Assembly: GCF_011305995.1 (NCBI RefSeq)
Contig: NZ_CP049910.1
Span: 5,594,501-5,658,500, forward strand
Direction of reading: 5' to 3'
Length of the DNA stretch: 64,000 bases
Origin: Diaphorobacter sp. HDW4A
GTDB taxonomy: Bacteria > Pseudomonadota > Gammaproteobacteria > Burkholderiales > Burkholderiaceae_C
In this document: positions 17,083 through 27,248 of the stretch, in pieces
Numbering within the stretch: position 1 is the first letter of the stretch
Layout of the letters: each line of letters opens with the position of its first letter
Notes under the pieces: model-generated
What the model was told of the DNA's origin: nothing
Database searches by the model: none
What the model saw: the letters and a program-made list of their open reading frames with translations, nothing else
Made by a program: the position numbers and the translations under genes

Positions 17083-17115
17083 GTCGCTAGCAGCGCCGAA
17101 GGTGCTGCTAGCGAC
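17083..17115. terminator. 12-bp perfect hairpin between the HEPN gene and the integrase
   Basis: GTCGCTAGCAGC (17083-17094) pairs exactly with GCTGCTAGCGAC (17104-17115) around a 9-nt loop. It lies between two convergent genes, which suggests a bidirectional terminator, although no T-tract follows. An attachment or recombination role is also possible. Confidence 0.5.
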
Positions 17116-17137
17116 GGAACGGATACCTTTCACCGGA

Positions 17138-18337
17138 TCATGCCTTCACCTCTTCAGTACGGCGCGCCCCCGTGATTGTTTTGCGCCGATTGGCCACCAG
17201 CTCGGCGGCTTCCCGCACCGGCTTGTCCTCGGTGTGGACGTAGCGCATGAACATCACCACAGTCTTGTGAGCCGTCAGGGCCATGCCGACCTTGACCGGG
17301 ATACCTGAATTGGCAATATCGGTCGCCGAGCGATGGCGGATGCCGTGCGTCCCCACATGCGTTGCACCCGCCGCTTTGAGCGCACGGCTCCAGCCGCCGT
17401 AATACTCGCCGGTGGTCAGGGGTTGCCCTGGATGGCGCGGCGACGGCAGTACGTAGGGATTGCCTTCCGGCCTCGGCGCCGTCGAAAGCAGCCGGTAGGC
17501 TTCCTCGCTTATGGGCTTGGACATGCCGCCGGTCTTGCTATCGGGCCAGACGACGCGGCGGTTTTCCAGATCGATCCATTCCCATTCGAGCGAGACGATT
17601 TCGCCACGGCGGCCGGCAAACTCGAATTGCAGGCGGATCGCTAACGGGATGACGTAGTTCTCCAGCCCCTCGGCCTCGATCTTGTCGAGCTGCCGGAACA
17701 GCTTGCCCATGTCCTCGTCGCTGATAAGGTGGGTGGACTTGCCGGCAGGGAACATCGGGACATGGCGGCAAGGATTGGTGCCGTCAGGCCGATAGCCCCA
17801 CACCTCGGCCAAGTTGAACATCTTGCGCAGGATGCTGAACGCCTTGTTTGCCTCGGTCTGCTTATACGATAGTTTTTCCATCAGTCCGGCAATGTCAGGG
17901 CGCTTCACGTCGTGGACCTTCTTGCGGCCCAGCAACGGGATGATGCAGCGGTCGATGACGCCTTGATAGCCGACTCGGGTGCTGGGCTTGTTGCGCTTTT
18001 TGGAGTGATCCTCCATGAACTTCTTGCACAACTCCTCGACGGTGGGCGCTTTGCGGGCTTCCGCCTTGGCTGCGCCGGGATCACCACCCCGGCGTACCTG
18101 GGCCAACCATTCCTGCGCGAGCGAGCGGGCCTGTTCGACGGTCAGTTCCCCGTACTGGCCCAAGGCGGGCTTGCGGCGCTCGCCAGCGTTCGTCCGATAT
18201 TGGAGCATGAACACCTTGCGGCCCGACGGGGTAATCTTGCACAAGAAGCCGGGCACCAGCGTGTCCCGGAGTTCGACGGCCTGCGCCTGTGGTTGTGCCG
18301 CATCGACAGCGGACTTGGTGAGCTTGATTTTTGCCAC
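17138..18337 (-). CDS. P4-type tyrosine integrase
   Basis: This 399-aa protein has an N-terminal DUF4102 arm-binding domain (KLTKSAVDAAQP and LRDTLVPGFLCKITPSGRKV) and a core-binding domain around 95-195. The catalytic domain contains Arg in EFAGRRGEIVSLEW, HGIRHRSAT (HxxR), AHKTVVMFMRYVH (His and nucleophile Tyr). The usual LGH is LTAH here. Such integrases mobilise genomic islands and ICEs, typically into tRNA genes, though no tRNA is seen here. Its 5' end lies about 170 bp from the truncated methylase gene, so an attachment site probably lies at 18.35-18.51 kb and its island extends to the left. Confidence 0.92.
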   Translation of the reverse strand: MAKIKLTKSAVDAAQPQAQAVELRDTLVPGFLCKITPSGRKVFMLQYRTNAGERRKPALGQYGELTVEQARSLAQEWLAQVRRGGDPGAAKAEARKAPTVEELCKKFMEDHSKKRNKPSTRVGYQGVIDRCIIPLLGRKKVHDVKRPDIAGLMEKLSYKQTEANKAFSILRKMFNLAEVWGYRPDGTNPCRHVPMFPAGKSTHLISDEDMGKLFRQLDKIEAEGLENYVIPLAIRLQFEFAGRRGEIVSLEWEWIDLENRRVVWPDSKTGGMSKPISEEAYRLLSTAPRPEGNPYVLPSPRHPGQPLTTGEYYGGWSRALKAAGATHVGTHGIRHRSATDIANSGIPVKVGMALTAHKTVVMFMRYVHTEDKPVREAAELVANRRKTITGARRTEEVKA

Positions 18338-18628
18338 GATGACTCCTCGGAAAGACCCGGTTCCCAGGAGCCTTCTAGGGGCCAGCAGAGAGGAAGTCGG
18401 GTCAAGTTTCAGAAAGCACCGGCATATGATGAACTCGCCTAAGTTATTGATAAACCTGCTGTATCTAGTCTTGGCGTAGTCCAGCGAAGTGCCGGGCTGG
18501 AGTCATGGTGAAATAAAAAAGGCCGTGCCGCATCAGACGACGACGAAGGCGATGACGACGCAGAAGGCAGTGATGACGACAGCGCCAGCACAGGCCGCCA
18601 AGCCCGCGCCAGCGATTCCGACGCCGAC
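18338..18628. other. Integrase-methylase junction, likely attachment-site region
   Basis: No complete gene is visible. From 18512 the frame of the downstream methylase is already open and codes an acidic linker (ASDDDEGDDDAEGSDDDSAS) before the first ATG at 18629. A TGA at 18509-18511 ends that frame. The coding signal therefore begins abruptly near an A-rich run (18511-18520), as expected where an integrated element has joined to a pre-existing gene. No direct repeat partner was identified by eye. Confidence 0.45.
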
Positions 18629-21600
18629 ATGCTGGAGAACGCCTGGTTCGTCCCCCGCAGCCGCATCGACGATTACAAAGACGACGAAAAGGTCTACGAC
18701 GTTGAAGACGGCCGCCGCAAACTGCGCATGCACCCCAAAGGCAGCTTCATCTACCGCCTGGCGGGCCGCGACCGGCAAAAGAGCGCCAGCTACTACACCC
18801 CCCAGGTGCTCACCCGGTGCCTGGTGAAATACGCCCTCAAAGAACTGCTCGACGAGAAAAACGACCGCGTCAAAAAGGCCGACGACATCCTCACTCTCAC
18901 CGTGTGCGAGCCAGCCATGGGAAGCGCCGCGTTCTTGAACGAAGCCGTCAACCAGCTGGCCGAGGCCTATCTGGAGCGCAAGCAGGCCGAGCTCAAAACC
19001 CGCATACCCCACGACCAGTACCCGCAAGAGCTGCAAAAAGTGCGCATGTACCTGGCCGACCGCAACGTCTTCGGCGTGGACTTGAACCCCGTGGCCGTCG
19101 AGCTGGCCGAGGTATCCATCTGGCTCAATGCCATCTATGGCGAGCAAGACGACAACGGCCAGCCCTTACCCGCCCGCGTGCCATGGTTTGGCTACCAGCT
19201 CTTTGCCGGCAACAGCCTCATTGGTGCGCGCCACCAAGTCTATAACGCCGCCTCCCTGAAGAAAGGCGCCAAACCCGCATGGTTTGATGCCCCACCCCGG
19301 CGCGCCACCGTTGATGCGCCGCGCCAGCCCGACGAAATCTGGCACTTTCTGCTGCCCGACCCCGGCATGGGCGACTACACCGACAAGGTGGCCAAAAGCC
19401 TCTACCCCGACGACTTTGCCCGCCTCAAAGCCTGGCGCAAAGCCCTCACCGCACCGCTGGGCGACTATGAAGTTGCCCGCCTGCAGCAACTCAGCCAGCA
19501 GGTGGAGGCACTTTGGGCGCAGCACACCGCCGCGCTGGCCCGTGACCGTGCCCGCACCGAAGACCAGCTGCGCGTCTGGCCGCACGAATTTGAAGCAAAA
19601 AGTGCCCCTGGCGCAGATGTGGAAAGCGCTAGCAGCTATGAAAAAAGTAGTGAGAACCGGGTCTCCCGGGCGCAAAAGGAAGCCATCCGCCAGCAAGGCC
19701 TGCTGAACGAAGACGGCGACCTGGCTACCCCGTTCCGCCGCCTCAAGCTCGTCATGGACTACTGGTGCGCCCTTTGGTTCTGGCCCATCACCCGCAGTGC
19801 CGACCTGCCCAGCCGCGAGCAGTGGTGGATGGAGGTGGGTGCCATCCTGGAGGGCAACGTCATCGACATCACGCCCCAGGTCAACCTAGTTTTCAGCCAA
19901 CCCGCAAGTCAGCCAGCCACCGGCGGCGGCGTCGAGCTGGTGTTTGGCGATGACGACGACAGCGCCCCTGTGTTCCAGAAGGTGCAGCCCAGCTTCGATG
20001 GCTTTGACGTGCAGCCCGAACTACAAGCCGCCAACTCCGCACCCGGTAGCGCAGCCGCGCTGCACGACCGCTTGGGCCAGCTGCGCATCAGCAAGCTGCG
20101 CCAGCACTTTGCTCGTGTGGCCGTGGTGGAGGGCATTGCAGAGCAGCGCCGCTTTATGCACTGGGAGCTGTGCTTTGCCGATGTGCTGCTGGGCGCAGGC
20201 CCCAGTGCTGATGGTCGACCCGGTGGGGGTTTTGATTTGATTTTGGGCAACCCTCCTTGGTTAAAGGTGGAGTGGGACCCTTCCGGGGTACTGGGTGAAA
20301 TGAACCCGGAATTTGCGATTCGGAAGATTAGCGCACCTGAACTCGCGAAGAGAACGATTCCCGCATTCGATGAGTTTCCTGGGGCGCAAACTGCGTGGAC
20401 TGCAGAACTGCAGGAGGCTGAGGGTGCTCAGAATTTTCTCAATGCTGCGCAGAACTACCCGCTGCTGCAAGGCATGAAAGCCAATCTCTACAAATGCTTT
20501 ATGCCTCTGGCCTGGGACTTGAACAGTGCGCACGGCGTGGCAGCGTTGCTGCACCCCGAAGGGCCATATGACGACCCCAAGGGCGGCAAGCTGCGCGATT
20601 CTGTGTATGCGCGGCTGCGACGGCATTTCTGTTTTGTGAACGAGTTGCAGCTTTTTGCCGAGGTGGACCACCACACCAAATACAGCATCAACATATACGG
20701 TCCCGCGCAAACCGCGCCGTGCTTTGACCACTTGGCCAACCTGTTTGCGCCAGCCACCGTCGATGCCTGTTACCTGCACGACGGCACGGGAACGGTGGGT
20801 GGCTACAAAAACGAGGCCGGGCAATGGAATACCACCGGCCATCGCGACCGCATCGTGCGCGTGGACGAGGCCGCGCTGGCCACTTTTGCCCAACTCTACG
20901 ATGAACCCGGAACCCCCGCCCGCCGCGCGCGACTGCCCGCTTTGCACGCAGGAGCTTTGGGCGGTGTGCTGGAAAAAATTGCAACTTGGCGGATGCGATT
21001 TCTGAATCTGGGGAAGGGTGTTCGAACGATTGATGTGGTGTTCGACGAGACGCAGGCCCAAAAGCTGGGGCTCTTAGCGAGCCGAAAAGTCTCTGATGGG
21101 TTTGCGAAATCGCCAGAAGGTTTGGTCCTCTCAGGCCCTCATTACCACGTTTCGAATCCGCTGAATAAAACGCCTCGGTTGGTCTGCCGCTCGAATGGGC
21201 ACTATGACCCTATAACGCTTCAAGAGCTTCCGGATGACTTTCTGCCGCGTTCAAGTTATCTACCAAAAGCAAGCTCGGCCGAATATGTAAATGCACTTCC
21301 TAGGATTGCTTGGTCCGTTGACTCAGAAGTCGATTCATCGTTACTAACTGAGCACTATTCACTCTTGCATCGGCGAAGATTGGCGCAAACAGGGGAACGA
21401 ACGTTGATTCCCGCGATTGCTCCCAAAGGGGTCGTTGCGGTCAATTCCAGTGTTACAACGGTTTTTCGCTCGTCAGCCCATCTATTGGTGGCAAACGCGA
21501 CACTTAGCTCGATACCGCTCGACTTCCTCATCAAATCTGCGGGTCGCGGTGACCTTTATGGTGTGGATTTGATGAAGCTTCCTTTCGTATGTGAGGGAGT

Positions 21601-22300
21601 CATACAAGTTATGGCTCGTTCTGCGGCGCTAAATTGCCTCACCACCCACTACGCTCCGCTGTGGGAGCAGGTCTATGACCTAGGCTTTGCCGACCAGCGC
21701 TGGAGCCAACCGAGCAACCCGCGTCTACCGCACGGTTTCTGGCACACGCTCACCAGCACTTGGACGCGCGATTGCGCTCTGCGGAGTGATTACGCCCGCC
21801 GCATGGCGCTGGTCGAAATTGATGTACTGGTAGCCCAGGTCTTGGGCCTAACGCTGGACCAGCTGCTACTCATCTACCGCGTGCAGTTCCCCGTCATGCA
21901 AGGCTACGAGCGCGACACCTGGTACGACGCCACCGGCCGCATCGTCTTCACCAACAGCAAGGGCCTGGTAGGCGTAGGCCTGCCGCGCAAAGGCAGCCGC
22001 ACCACCCCGCGCACTCGCATCACCACCCCCGACGGCAAGGTGCGCGAAGGCAACTTCGGCTGGGACGACCTGTGGGCCTACGCCTGTGCAGACGCCGGCG
22101 ACAGCGAAGAAACCCAAAAACGCGGCGGCACGCCCAAGGTGCCCGACGGCACCACCATCACCCAGTGGCTCATGGACGACACCCTCCCCGGCGGCCCCCG
22201 CGAAGTGCAACGCACCTACACCGCCCCCTTCACCCGCGCCCGCCGCGAGGATGACTACCGGGTGGCTTGGGCGTTTTTTGAAGCGCCGCCGCCGCAATGA
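18629..22300 (+). CDS. Adenine-specific DNA methyltransferase (DrmMI/PglX-like), 5'-truncated
   Basis: The frame gives 1223 aa from the first ATG, but no Shine-Dalgarno precedes it, and coding sequence in the same frame extends back to 18512. The native N-terminus is therefore missing. It has SAM motif I CEPAMGSAAFLNEA (near residue 93) and catalytic motif IV GNPPWLK (N541), with DVNVFGVDLNPVAVELAEVS-like motif II nearby. This is an N6-adenine methylase of the Eco57I/PF07669 group. The KSASYYTPQVLTRCLVKYAL segment recalls the class I DISARM methylase DrmMI, but drmA/B/C are absent. Loss of the N-terminus may have inactivated target recognition or the fused activity. Confidence 0.75.
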   Translation: MLENAWFVPRSRIDDYKDDEKVYDVEDGRRKLRMHPKGSFIYRLAGRDRQKSASYYTPQVLTRCLVKYALKELLDEKNDRVKKADDILTLTVCEPAMGSAAFLNEAVNQLAEAYLERKQAELKTRIPHDQYPQELQKVRMYLADRNVFGVDLNPVAVELAEVSIWLNAIYGEQDDNGQPLPARVPWFGYQLFAGNSLIGARHQVYNAASLKKGAKPAWFDAPPRRATVDAPRQPDEIWHFLLPDPGMGDYTDKVAKSLYPDDFARLKAWRKALTAPLGDYEVARLQQLSQQVEALWAQHTAALARDRARTEDQLRVWPHEFEAKSAPGADVESASSYEKSSENRVSRAQKEAIRQQGLLNEDGDLATPFRRLKLVMDYWCALWFWPITRSADLPSREQWWMEVGAILEGNVIDITPQVNLVFSQPASQPATGGGVELVFGDDDDSAPVFQKVQPSFDGFDVQPELQAANSAPGSAAALHDRLGQLRISKLRQHFARVAVVEGIAEQRRFMHWELCFADVLLGAGPSADGRPGGGFDLILGNPPWLKVEWDPSGVLGEMNPEFAIRKISAPELAKRTIPAFDEFPGAQTAWTAELQEAEGAQNFLNAAQNYPLLQGMKANLYKCFMPLAWDLNSAHGVAALLHPEGPYDDPKGGKLRDSVYARLRRHFCFVNELQLFAEVDHHTKYSINIYGPAQTAPCFDHLANLFAPATVDACYLHDGTGTVGGYKNEAGQWNTTGHRDRIVRVDEAALATFAQLYDEPGTPARRARLPALHAGALGGVLEKIATWRMRFLNLGKGVRTIDVVFDETQAQKLGLLASRKVSDGFAKSPEGLVLSGPHYHVSNPLNKTPRLVCRSNGHYDPITLQELPDDFLPRSSYLPKASSAEYVNALPRIAWSVDSEVDSSLLTEHYSLLHRRRLAQTGERTLIPAIAPKGVVAVNSSVTTVFRSSAHLLVANATLSSIPLDFLIKSAGRGDLYGVDLMKLPFVCEGVIQVMARSAALNCLTTHYAPLWEQVYDLGFADQRWSQPSNPRLPHGFWHTLTSTWTRDCALRSDYARRMALVEIDVLVAQVLGLTLDQLLLIYRVQFPVMQGYERDTWYDATGRIVFTNSKGLVGVGLPRKGSRTTPRTRITTPDGKVREGNFGWDDLWAYACADAGDSEETQKRGGTPKVPDGTTITQWLMDDTLPGGPREVQRTYTAPFTRARREDDYRVAWAFFEAPPPQ

Positions 22301-22364
22301 CTAGTCGCGTTGAGCGTCTTCATGCTGCTATTCATAAAAACTGAGTTCGATTGAGAGGGAGAAC

Positions 22365-25300
22365 ATGGACATTAAGCTCATCAAGAAAACCGGAGTTCCC
22401 AAAGCCGAGGTGGAAGCACACCAGCAGATTCAGCGAGAGTTCAGTGGCACCGCTTTCAGCAAGGGATGGCGTGGATACGCTTCCTTCGCTATCAGCCGAG
22501 GTGGACGAGGTTCTGGTGACGACGACTTTGACCTGGTACTCATCACTCACAGTGTCGTGGCCGTCGTGGAGTTGAAGAACTGGCACGGCAAGCTTCTTGA
22601 GTCCGACGGGCAGAAGTGGTATCTAGATGGGGAGTCGAGGGACACGTCTCCAGTGCTCAAGGCGAATCTGAATGCCAAACGACTTGCAAGTTTGATGAAG
22701 CAGAAGCTTGGTACGGACTTCACTCCGTTCGTCACCTCTTTTGTCGTGATGCACGGTGACGTCAAACAGACGAAGCTCACACCTGACGAAGAGAAATCTG
22801 TCCTGACGATGACGGAGTTTCTGTCGCTACGCTATGAGCAGGTATTCAAGCAGTACTTCTGGAAGCGACCATTCTTCAACCCGCTGAACTACCTCAAAAG
22901 GTACGACGATTTCTTTGAGGGGCCCTCGTTCAAGCCGAAAGACTACCTAGTCGACGGCTTTCGACCGGAGAGTGCCCCCATCTTCATTCACCCCAAAAAG
23001 CTGTATTCGGAGTTTCGAGCCAGCGCCAAGGACGACCCGCTTAAGCATGCGCTTCTGCGACAGTGGGACTTCACGGCACTTGGTTTGGACCTCATCGGCG
23101 AGCGAGACCGCCCTTTTGTAGGCCTTCGAGAGCAACGAGTCTATGAGTACGTTGTCGAGAAGAATGAAGAGCTCTCACTGAGTCTAATGCGCCCTATCAG
23201 CCGCAAGGCTGACCGGGACGTGACGCTCGACTTCGTTGAGCTTTATTCGCTTCCCAGCCGTGTCACCCGTCTAGCCGAGTTCACCCATTCGGTGCTTCCA
23301 AAACTCTCCGCTGATGAGCGGCTCAGCCTTGTAAAAGCAGTGCTTCACAAGTTTGGAGAGCTTCATGACCTCAATGTGGCGCACCGTGACATTGGGGACC
23401 ACAGCGTCTGGGTGGACAGGTCCTCGAAGGTCGTCATGTCTGGCTTTCCTGCGGCCTACTACCCAGAGATGAAGACCGTTGGTGCCTTCCGCGACAAAGT
23501 CAAGGTAGAGCAGTCCGTACTACCTGAGGACGGGCAAGCCGAAAGCGCGGCGACACCCTATCGGCGGGACGTGTTCATGCTCGGCGCTTTAGCGCACCTC
23601 GTATTGTTCGGAGAGCGACCACCGAAGTCCGCCGATACGTACGCCTGGTCAGACAGAGCCGAGACTGGGTTCAACTCGGGTGTGACCGATGTCATCAAGA
23701 GGGCGTTGTCTTCGGCGCCAAGCGAGAGGTACCTGAACGCTCGGGAGATGCTGGAAGCGCTGAATTTTGCGACTACAGACGCCCCGCTTCAGATTGTTGA
23801 TGTCTCTGCCTTCGAGTCTTACCGCGCAAACAGCAAGGAGCGCGACTATGAAGAGACAGACATGTTTGCGGAAACGAAGGAGTACCTATGCTTCCGGTCC
23901 ACCACGGAAGACGGCGACCACCTCGTGAAGGTCTGGTATGGGGTTGAGCCGGACCCCAAGAAGCCGGACCTTTCGCTGCGCCTTTTGTCCTTCCTCGAGC
24001 GTGCCCGCGTTGTAAAAGGCATGCAGATTTCGGGGCTGCATCCTGTCGTCGACTTCGGGCTGTCGAGAGGTAGCCTCTTGTTGGTGACGGACTGGGTCGA
24101 AGGACAGCCTCTTTCAACCTGGCTCCTGACGTCACCGTCTTATGAGGCGCGCATGCAGGTGGCCCGGTCGCTCGTGGGCACACTTAACAAACTCCATGCA
24201 GTGGACCTTTCGCATGGCGACATCCATCCCGACAACATTGTGGTTCGCAGCTTGGGTGACGCCGTACTGGTGGACGTTCTGGACTTCAGCAGAACCCACG
24301 GCGATGCGTACACCACTGGATACCTTCCTAGCAACTACCAATCGTTGACTCCCACGGAGCGTGACCGATACGGCCTTGCGGCCGTGCTCGTCGAGGTCTT
24401 GGACTCCAGCCGCGAAGCGCCGACTAACGGGAGTCTTCCGATTCCTCGTGTTTATGAAGAGTTGGCGAACCTGCTCGGGGCGCAGACGCTGTCGACCCTC
24501 GACCCGCTCTCGAAGGCACTCGACAAGGTCGGACACAGCGAAAAGGACGAGTCGCAAAACTTCACAGTGGTCGTGCCGAACCTCGCATACTCTGGCGTGC
24601 CTGCGGGTGCGCTGCGAAGCGACAACGGTGTTTTTCATATTGCTGTGCAGCCTGACCGCCAGTCCGAGGGACGCATCCGGTTGTATGTGACAGGCGTCGG
24701 CCGTCAACTCACTTTGATTTGGAATCCGTTTAAGGAGGTTGTCGAGTCTGTCAAGGCCAACAGCGTTTCACAGAGTCAACTGTTGCGCTCTCAAACCATG
24801 AGAGATGCTTCAGTCCGAATGGAGGTGCAGCTCGTCGACGGGCCTACACCGGATGCCCAGGACCTGGTCTTGTTTTTGCTAGGCGATGCGCAGGTGAAGC
24901 GACGCCTTCCGGCCAGCGATAGCGCCAAGCAGGCGGAAGCCAAGGAGGCCGTTTTCGAGTCCGATTTTGAGGACGGTCCGGCGACATCGGATGATGACGA
25001 CACAGTTCCTATTCGGGAGCTCTGGAGAACGCTTCTTGATGCTGAAGAGGACGCGTTTTTCACCGTGACTGTCGCGGGGGACAAGAGATACAACCCAGAG
25101 CGCTCTGGTCAGCTCTTGATTCCATACCACGCTGACTCCGGTGTTTTGAACTACGAGCTACCCGATTCCGTCGTCGTCGAAAGCCAAACCAATGACGGGG
25201 TCTGGAAGCCCTGTGGGGAACTTAATTTGCGTGACACGACAGTCGGCGCTTACGCTGAGCTGGCCATTGACCAACCTTACCTCCGGGCGAATTTCAAGAT

Positions 25301-27248
25301 TGGCAGTCGACTGCGCCTGATGAGCACGAATGAGAAGGCATCGTTCACGCGAAGACGGTTCGCGGTTGAGCGAATTCTTCAGGACAAGGCTGTAGTACCT
25401 GGGCTCATTTCTTACTTTGAGGCCGCTCCGTCTGCCGAGCTAGCACCTATGAAGTTCTCTGCTCCGTCCGACCAGGACTTGGAGGCGTATTCAGAGCATG
25501 GGAAGAGCCTCAATCAAAGTCAGCGTGAAGCCTTTAAACGTGTCCTGGGGAGCGGACCTGTGAGTTTGCTTCAAGGCCCTCCGGGTACTGGAAAGACTTG
25601 GTTCATTGCCTCGTTGCTTCACTACTTGATGACCAAGGAGGGCGCGCGGCGCATTCTGCTGGTCAGCCAAGCGCACGAAGCCGTCAACAATGCCTTGGAG
25701 AAGGGGATGGAGGTCTGCCGCAACATGGGGGTGGACTTCAATGCCGTCCGACTTGGCGCGGAATCGGTGGCTTCCGACGAGATTCGGCATCTGCACGCTT
25801 CATCAATCGAGAACGCATATCGTGAGTCGTTCAAGGCCGAGCAGAAGGAGCGCATCGTGGAGCTCGCCACATCTTTTGGCCTGCCGAAGGGGTATGCGGC
25901 TGAAGTGGTCGACCTTCACCTAAGGCTTGGGATGCTTTGCGACCGAATTGCGAAGCTTCAGACTCGCACGGGAGGGGCGGACGAGCGGTCGGTAGCATCG
26001 ATGGATGCTAGGGTCCGCGCGCTCACGGAAGCGTTTTACGACATTGCCGCAGACGTTTACCAGGTCGATGCCCAAGGGGCACCAGTCGAAATTCTGAGTG
26101 GAATTCGAAATGACTTGGCCGAGAAGTACGAGGTCCGTTCGCAGGATGCTATATCGAGGCTTGGTAGAGTCATCAAGCTGTCCGAGGAGTGGGTCGCCGC
26201 CCTGGGTTCGTCAGACGCCAATTTCGCGGAGTTTTTGGCCAAGTCTCGAACCGTCGTTGCAGGCACTCTTGTCGGTATTGGTTATAGAGGCGCGGGGGTC
26301 GTGCAGAACATCTTCGACTGGGTCATCATCGACGAGGCGGGACGTGCAGCGCCCAGCGAGCTAGCCGTTGCAATGCAGGCGGGGCATCGAATCCTCTTGG
26401 TTGGGGACCACCTTCAGCTTCCGCCTACTTTCTCGGACCAGGTGCGGCAAGCAGTCCGCGAGCGATACGGCGTTGAGGATGATTCGGCGTTGCTTCGGAG
26501 CGACTTCGAGCGACTGTTCAACTCCGCCTATGGGCAGCAGGTTGGAACAACGTTGTTATCCCAGTATCGGATGGCGCCAGACATCGGCGAGCTGGTGTCC
26601 GAGTGCTTCTACGGTGGAAAGCTTGAGACGGGCAGGGGTGTTCCGCCCGAGTACTACGACTTGCTGCCCGTACACCTGTCAAAACAAGTGACTTGGGTCG
26701 ACACTTCAACGCTGGGTCGTCGTGGTTACGAACAACAGAACGAAGCCCGCGATGAGACTTGGAACACTGCAGAAGCGCATGTCGTCATGGCGTTGCTGCG
26801 GCAGATTGTTGAATCCGAGGAGTTCATGACATTCATGGCGGAGGACCTCAAGCCGCAAGAGCCCCCCATCGGCATTATCTGCATGTACAGCAAGCAACGG
26901 TCATTCATCGACAAATTGAAGGCCGAAGCGCCATGGCTTGGGTCTTTGCGGCGCCTTGTCAAGGTCGACACGGTGGACAGCTATCAGGGCAAGGAGAACC
27001 GAATCGTCATCTTGTCTACGGTGCGAAACAACACGGACGGACGGATTGGTTTTCTTCGTAGCCCGAACCGGGTGAACGTTGCAATGTCTCGCGCTATGGA
27101 GCGGCTGTTCGTAGTGGGTTCCAGCAAGCTCTGGCAAGGAAGACACGCTGATACGCCCCTGGGTCGGGTCTTCAAATACACCGAGCAGCTTGCGGCGCAG
27201 GGTCGCGCTGTGGTCCTACCCGCCGAACAACTGGGAGAAGGAGAATGA
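22365..27248 (+). CDS. NERD - tandem kinase-like - UPF1/Dna2-type helicase fusion
   Basis: A 1627-aa protein with a GAGAGGGAGA ribosome site. Residues about 10-130 form a NERD nuclease-related domain (FDLVLITHSVVAVVELKNWHG). A first kinase-like domain has H340-R341-D342 but lacks the catalytic Asn and a clear DFG, so it looks like a pseudokinase. A second has HGDIHPDNI (H617, D619) and VLDFS, compatible with activity. The C-terminal superfamily 1 helicase has GPPGTGKTW (near 1070), IIDEAGRAAPSE (near 1323), VGDHLQLPP, SYQGKENRIVILS and NVAMSRAMERLFVVG. Kinase plus COG1112 helicase recalls MkoA of Mokosh type I; NERD plus kinase recalls PglW. It overlaps the next gene by 4 bp. Confidence 0.8.
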   Translation: MDIKLIKKTGVPKAEVEAHQQIQREFSGTAFSKGWRGYASFAISRGGRGSGDDDFDLVLITHSVVAVVELKNWHGKLLESDGQKWYLDGESRDTSPVLKANLNAKRLASLMKQKLGTDFTPFVTSFVVMHGDVKQTKLTPDEEKSVLTMTEFLSLRYEQVFKQYFWKRPFFNPLNYLKRYDDFFEGPSFKPKDYLVDGFRPESAPIFIHPKKLYSEFRASAKDDPLKHALLRQWDFTALGLDLIGERDRPFVGLREQRVYEYVVEKNEELSLSLMRPISRKADRDVTLDFVELYSLPSRVTRLAEFTHSVLPKLSADERLSLVKAVLHKFGELHDLNVAHRDIGDHSVWVDRSSKVVMSGFPAAYYPEMKTVGAFRDKVKVEQSVLPEDGQAESAATPYRRDVFMLGALAHLVLFGERPPKSADTYAWSDRAETGFNSGVTDVIKRALSSAPSERYLNAREMLEALNFATTDAPLQIVDVSAFESYRANSKERDYEETDMFAETKEYLCFRSTTEDGDHLVKVWYGVEPDPKKPDLSLRLLSFLERARVVKGMQISGLHPVVDFGLSRGSLLLVTDWVEGQPLSTWLLTSPSYEARMQVARSLVGTLNKLHAVDLSHGDIHPDNIVVRSLGDAVLVDVLDFSRTHGDAYTTGYLPSNYQSLTPTERDRYGLAAVLVEVLDSSREAPTNGSLPIPRVYEELANLLGAQTLSTLDPLSKALDKVGHSEKDESQNFTVVVPNLAYSGVPAGALRSDNGVFHIAVQPDRQSEGRIRLYVTGVGRQLTLIWNPFKEVVESVKANSVSQSQLLRSQTMRDASVRMEVQLVDGPTPDAQDLVLFLLGDAQVKRRLPASDSAKQAEAKEAVFESDFEDGPATSDDDDTVPIRELWRTLLDAEEDAFFTVTVAGDKRYNPERSGQLLIPYHADSGVLNYELPDSVVVESQTNDGVWKPCGELNLRDTTVGAYAELAIDQPYLRANFKIGSRLRLMSTNEKASFTRRRFAVERILQDKAVVPGLISYFEAAPSAELAPMKFSAPSDQDLEAYSEHGKSLNQSQREAFKRVLGSGPVSLLQGPPGTGKTWFIASLLHYLMTKEGARRILLVSQAHEAVNNALEKGMEVCRNMGVDFNAVRLGAESVASDEIRHLHASSIENAYRESFKAEQKERIVELATSFGLPKGYAAEVVDLHLRLGMLCDRIAKLQTRTGGADERSVASMDARVRALTEAFYDIAADVYQVDAQGAPVEILSGIRNDLAEKYEVRSQDAISRLGRVIKLSEEWVAALGSSDANFAEFLAKSRTVVAGTLVGIGYRGAGVVQNIFDWVIIDEAGRAAPSELAVAMQAGHRILLVGDHLQLPPTFSDQVRQAVRERYGVEDDSALLRSDFERLFNSAYGQQVGTTLLSQYRMAPDIGELVSECFYGGKLETGRGVPPEYYDLLPVHLSKQVTWVDTSTLGRRGYEQQNEARDETWNTAEAHVVMALLRQIVESEEFMTFMAEDLKPQEPPIGIICMYSKQRSFIDKLKAEAPWLGSLRRLVKVDTVDSYQGKENRIVILSTVRNNTDGRIGFLRSPNRVNVAMSRAMERLFVVGSSKLWQGRHADTPLGRVFKYTEQLAAQGRAVVLPAEQLGEGE

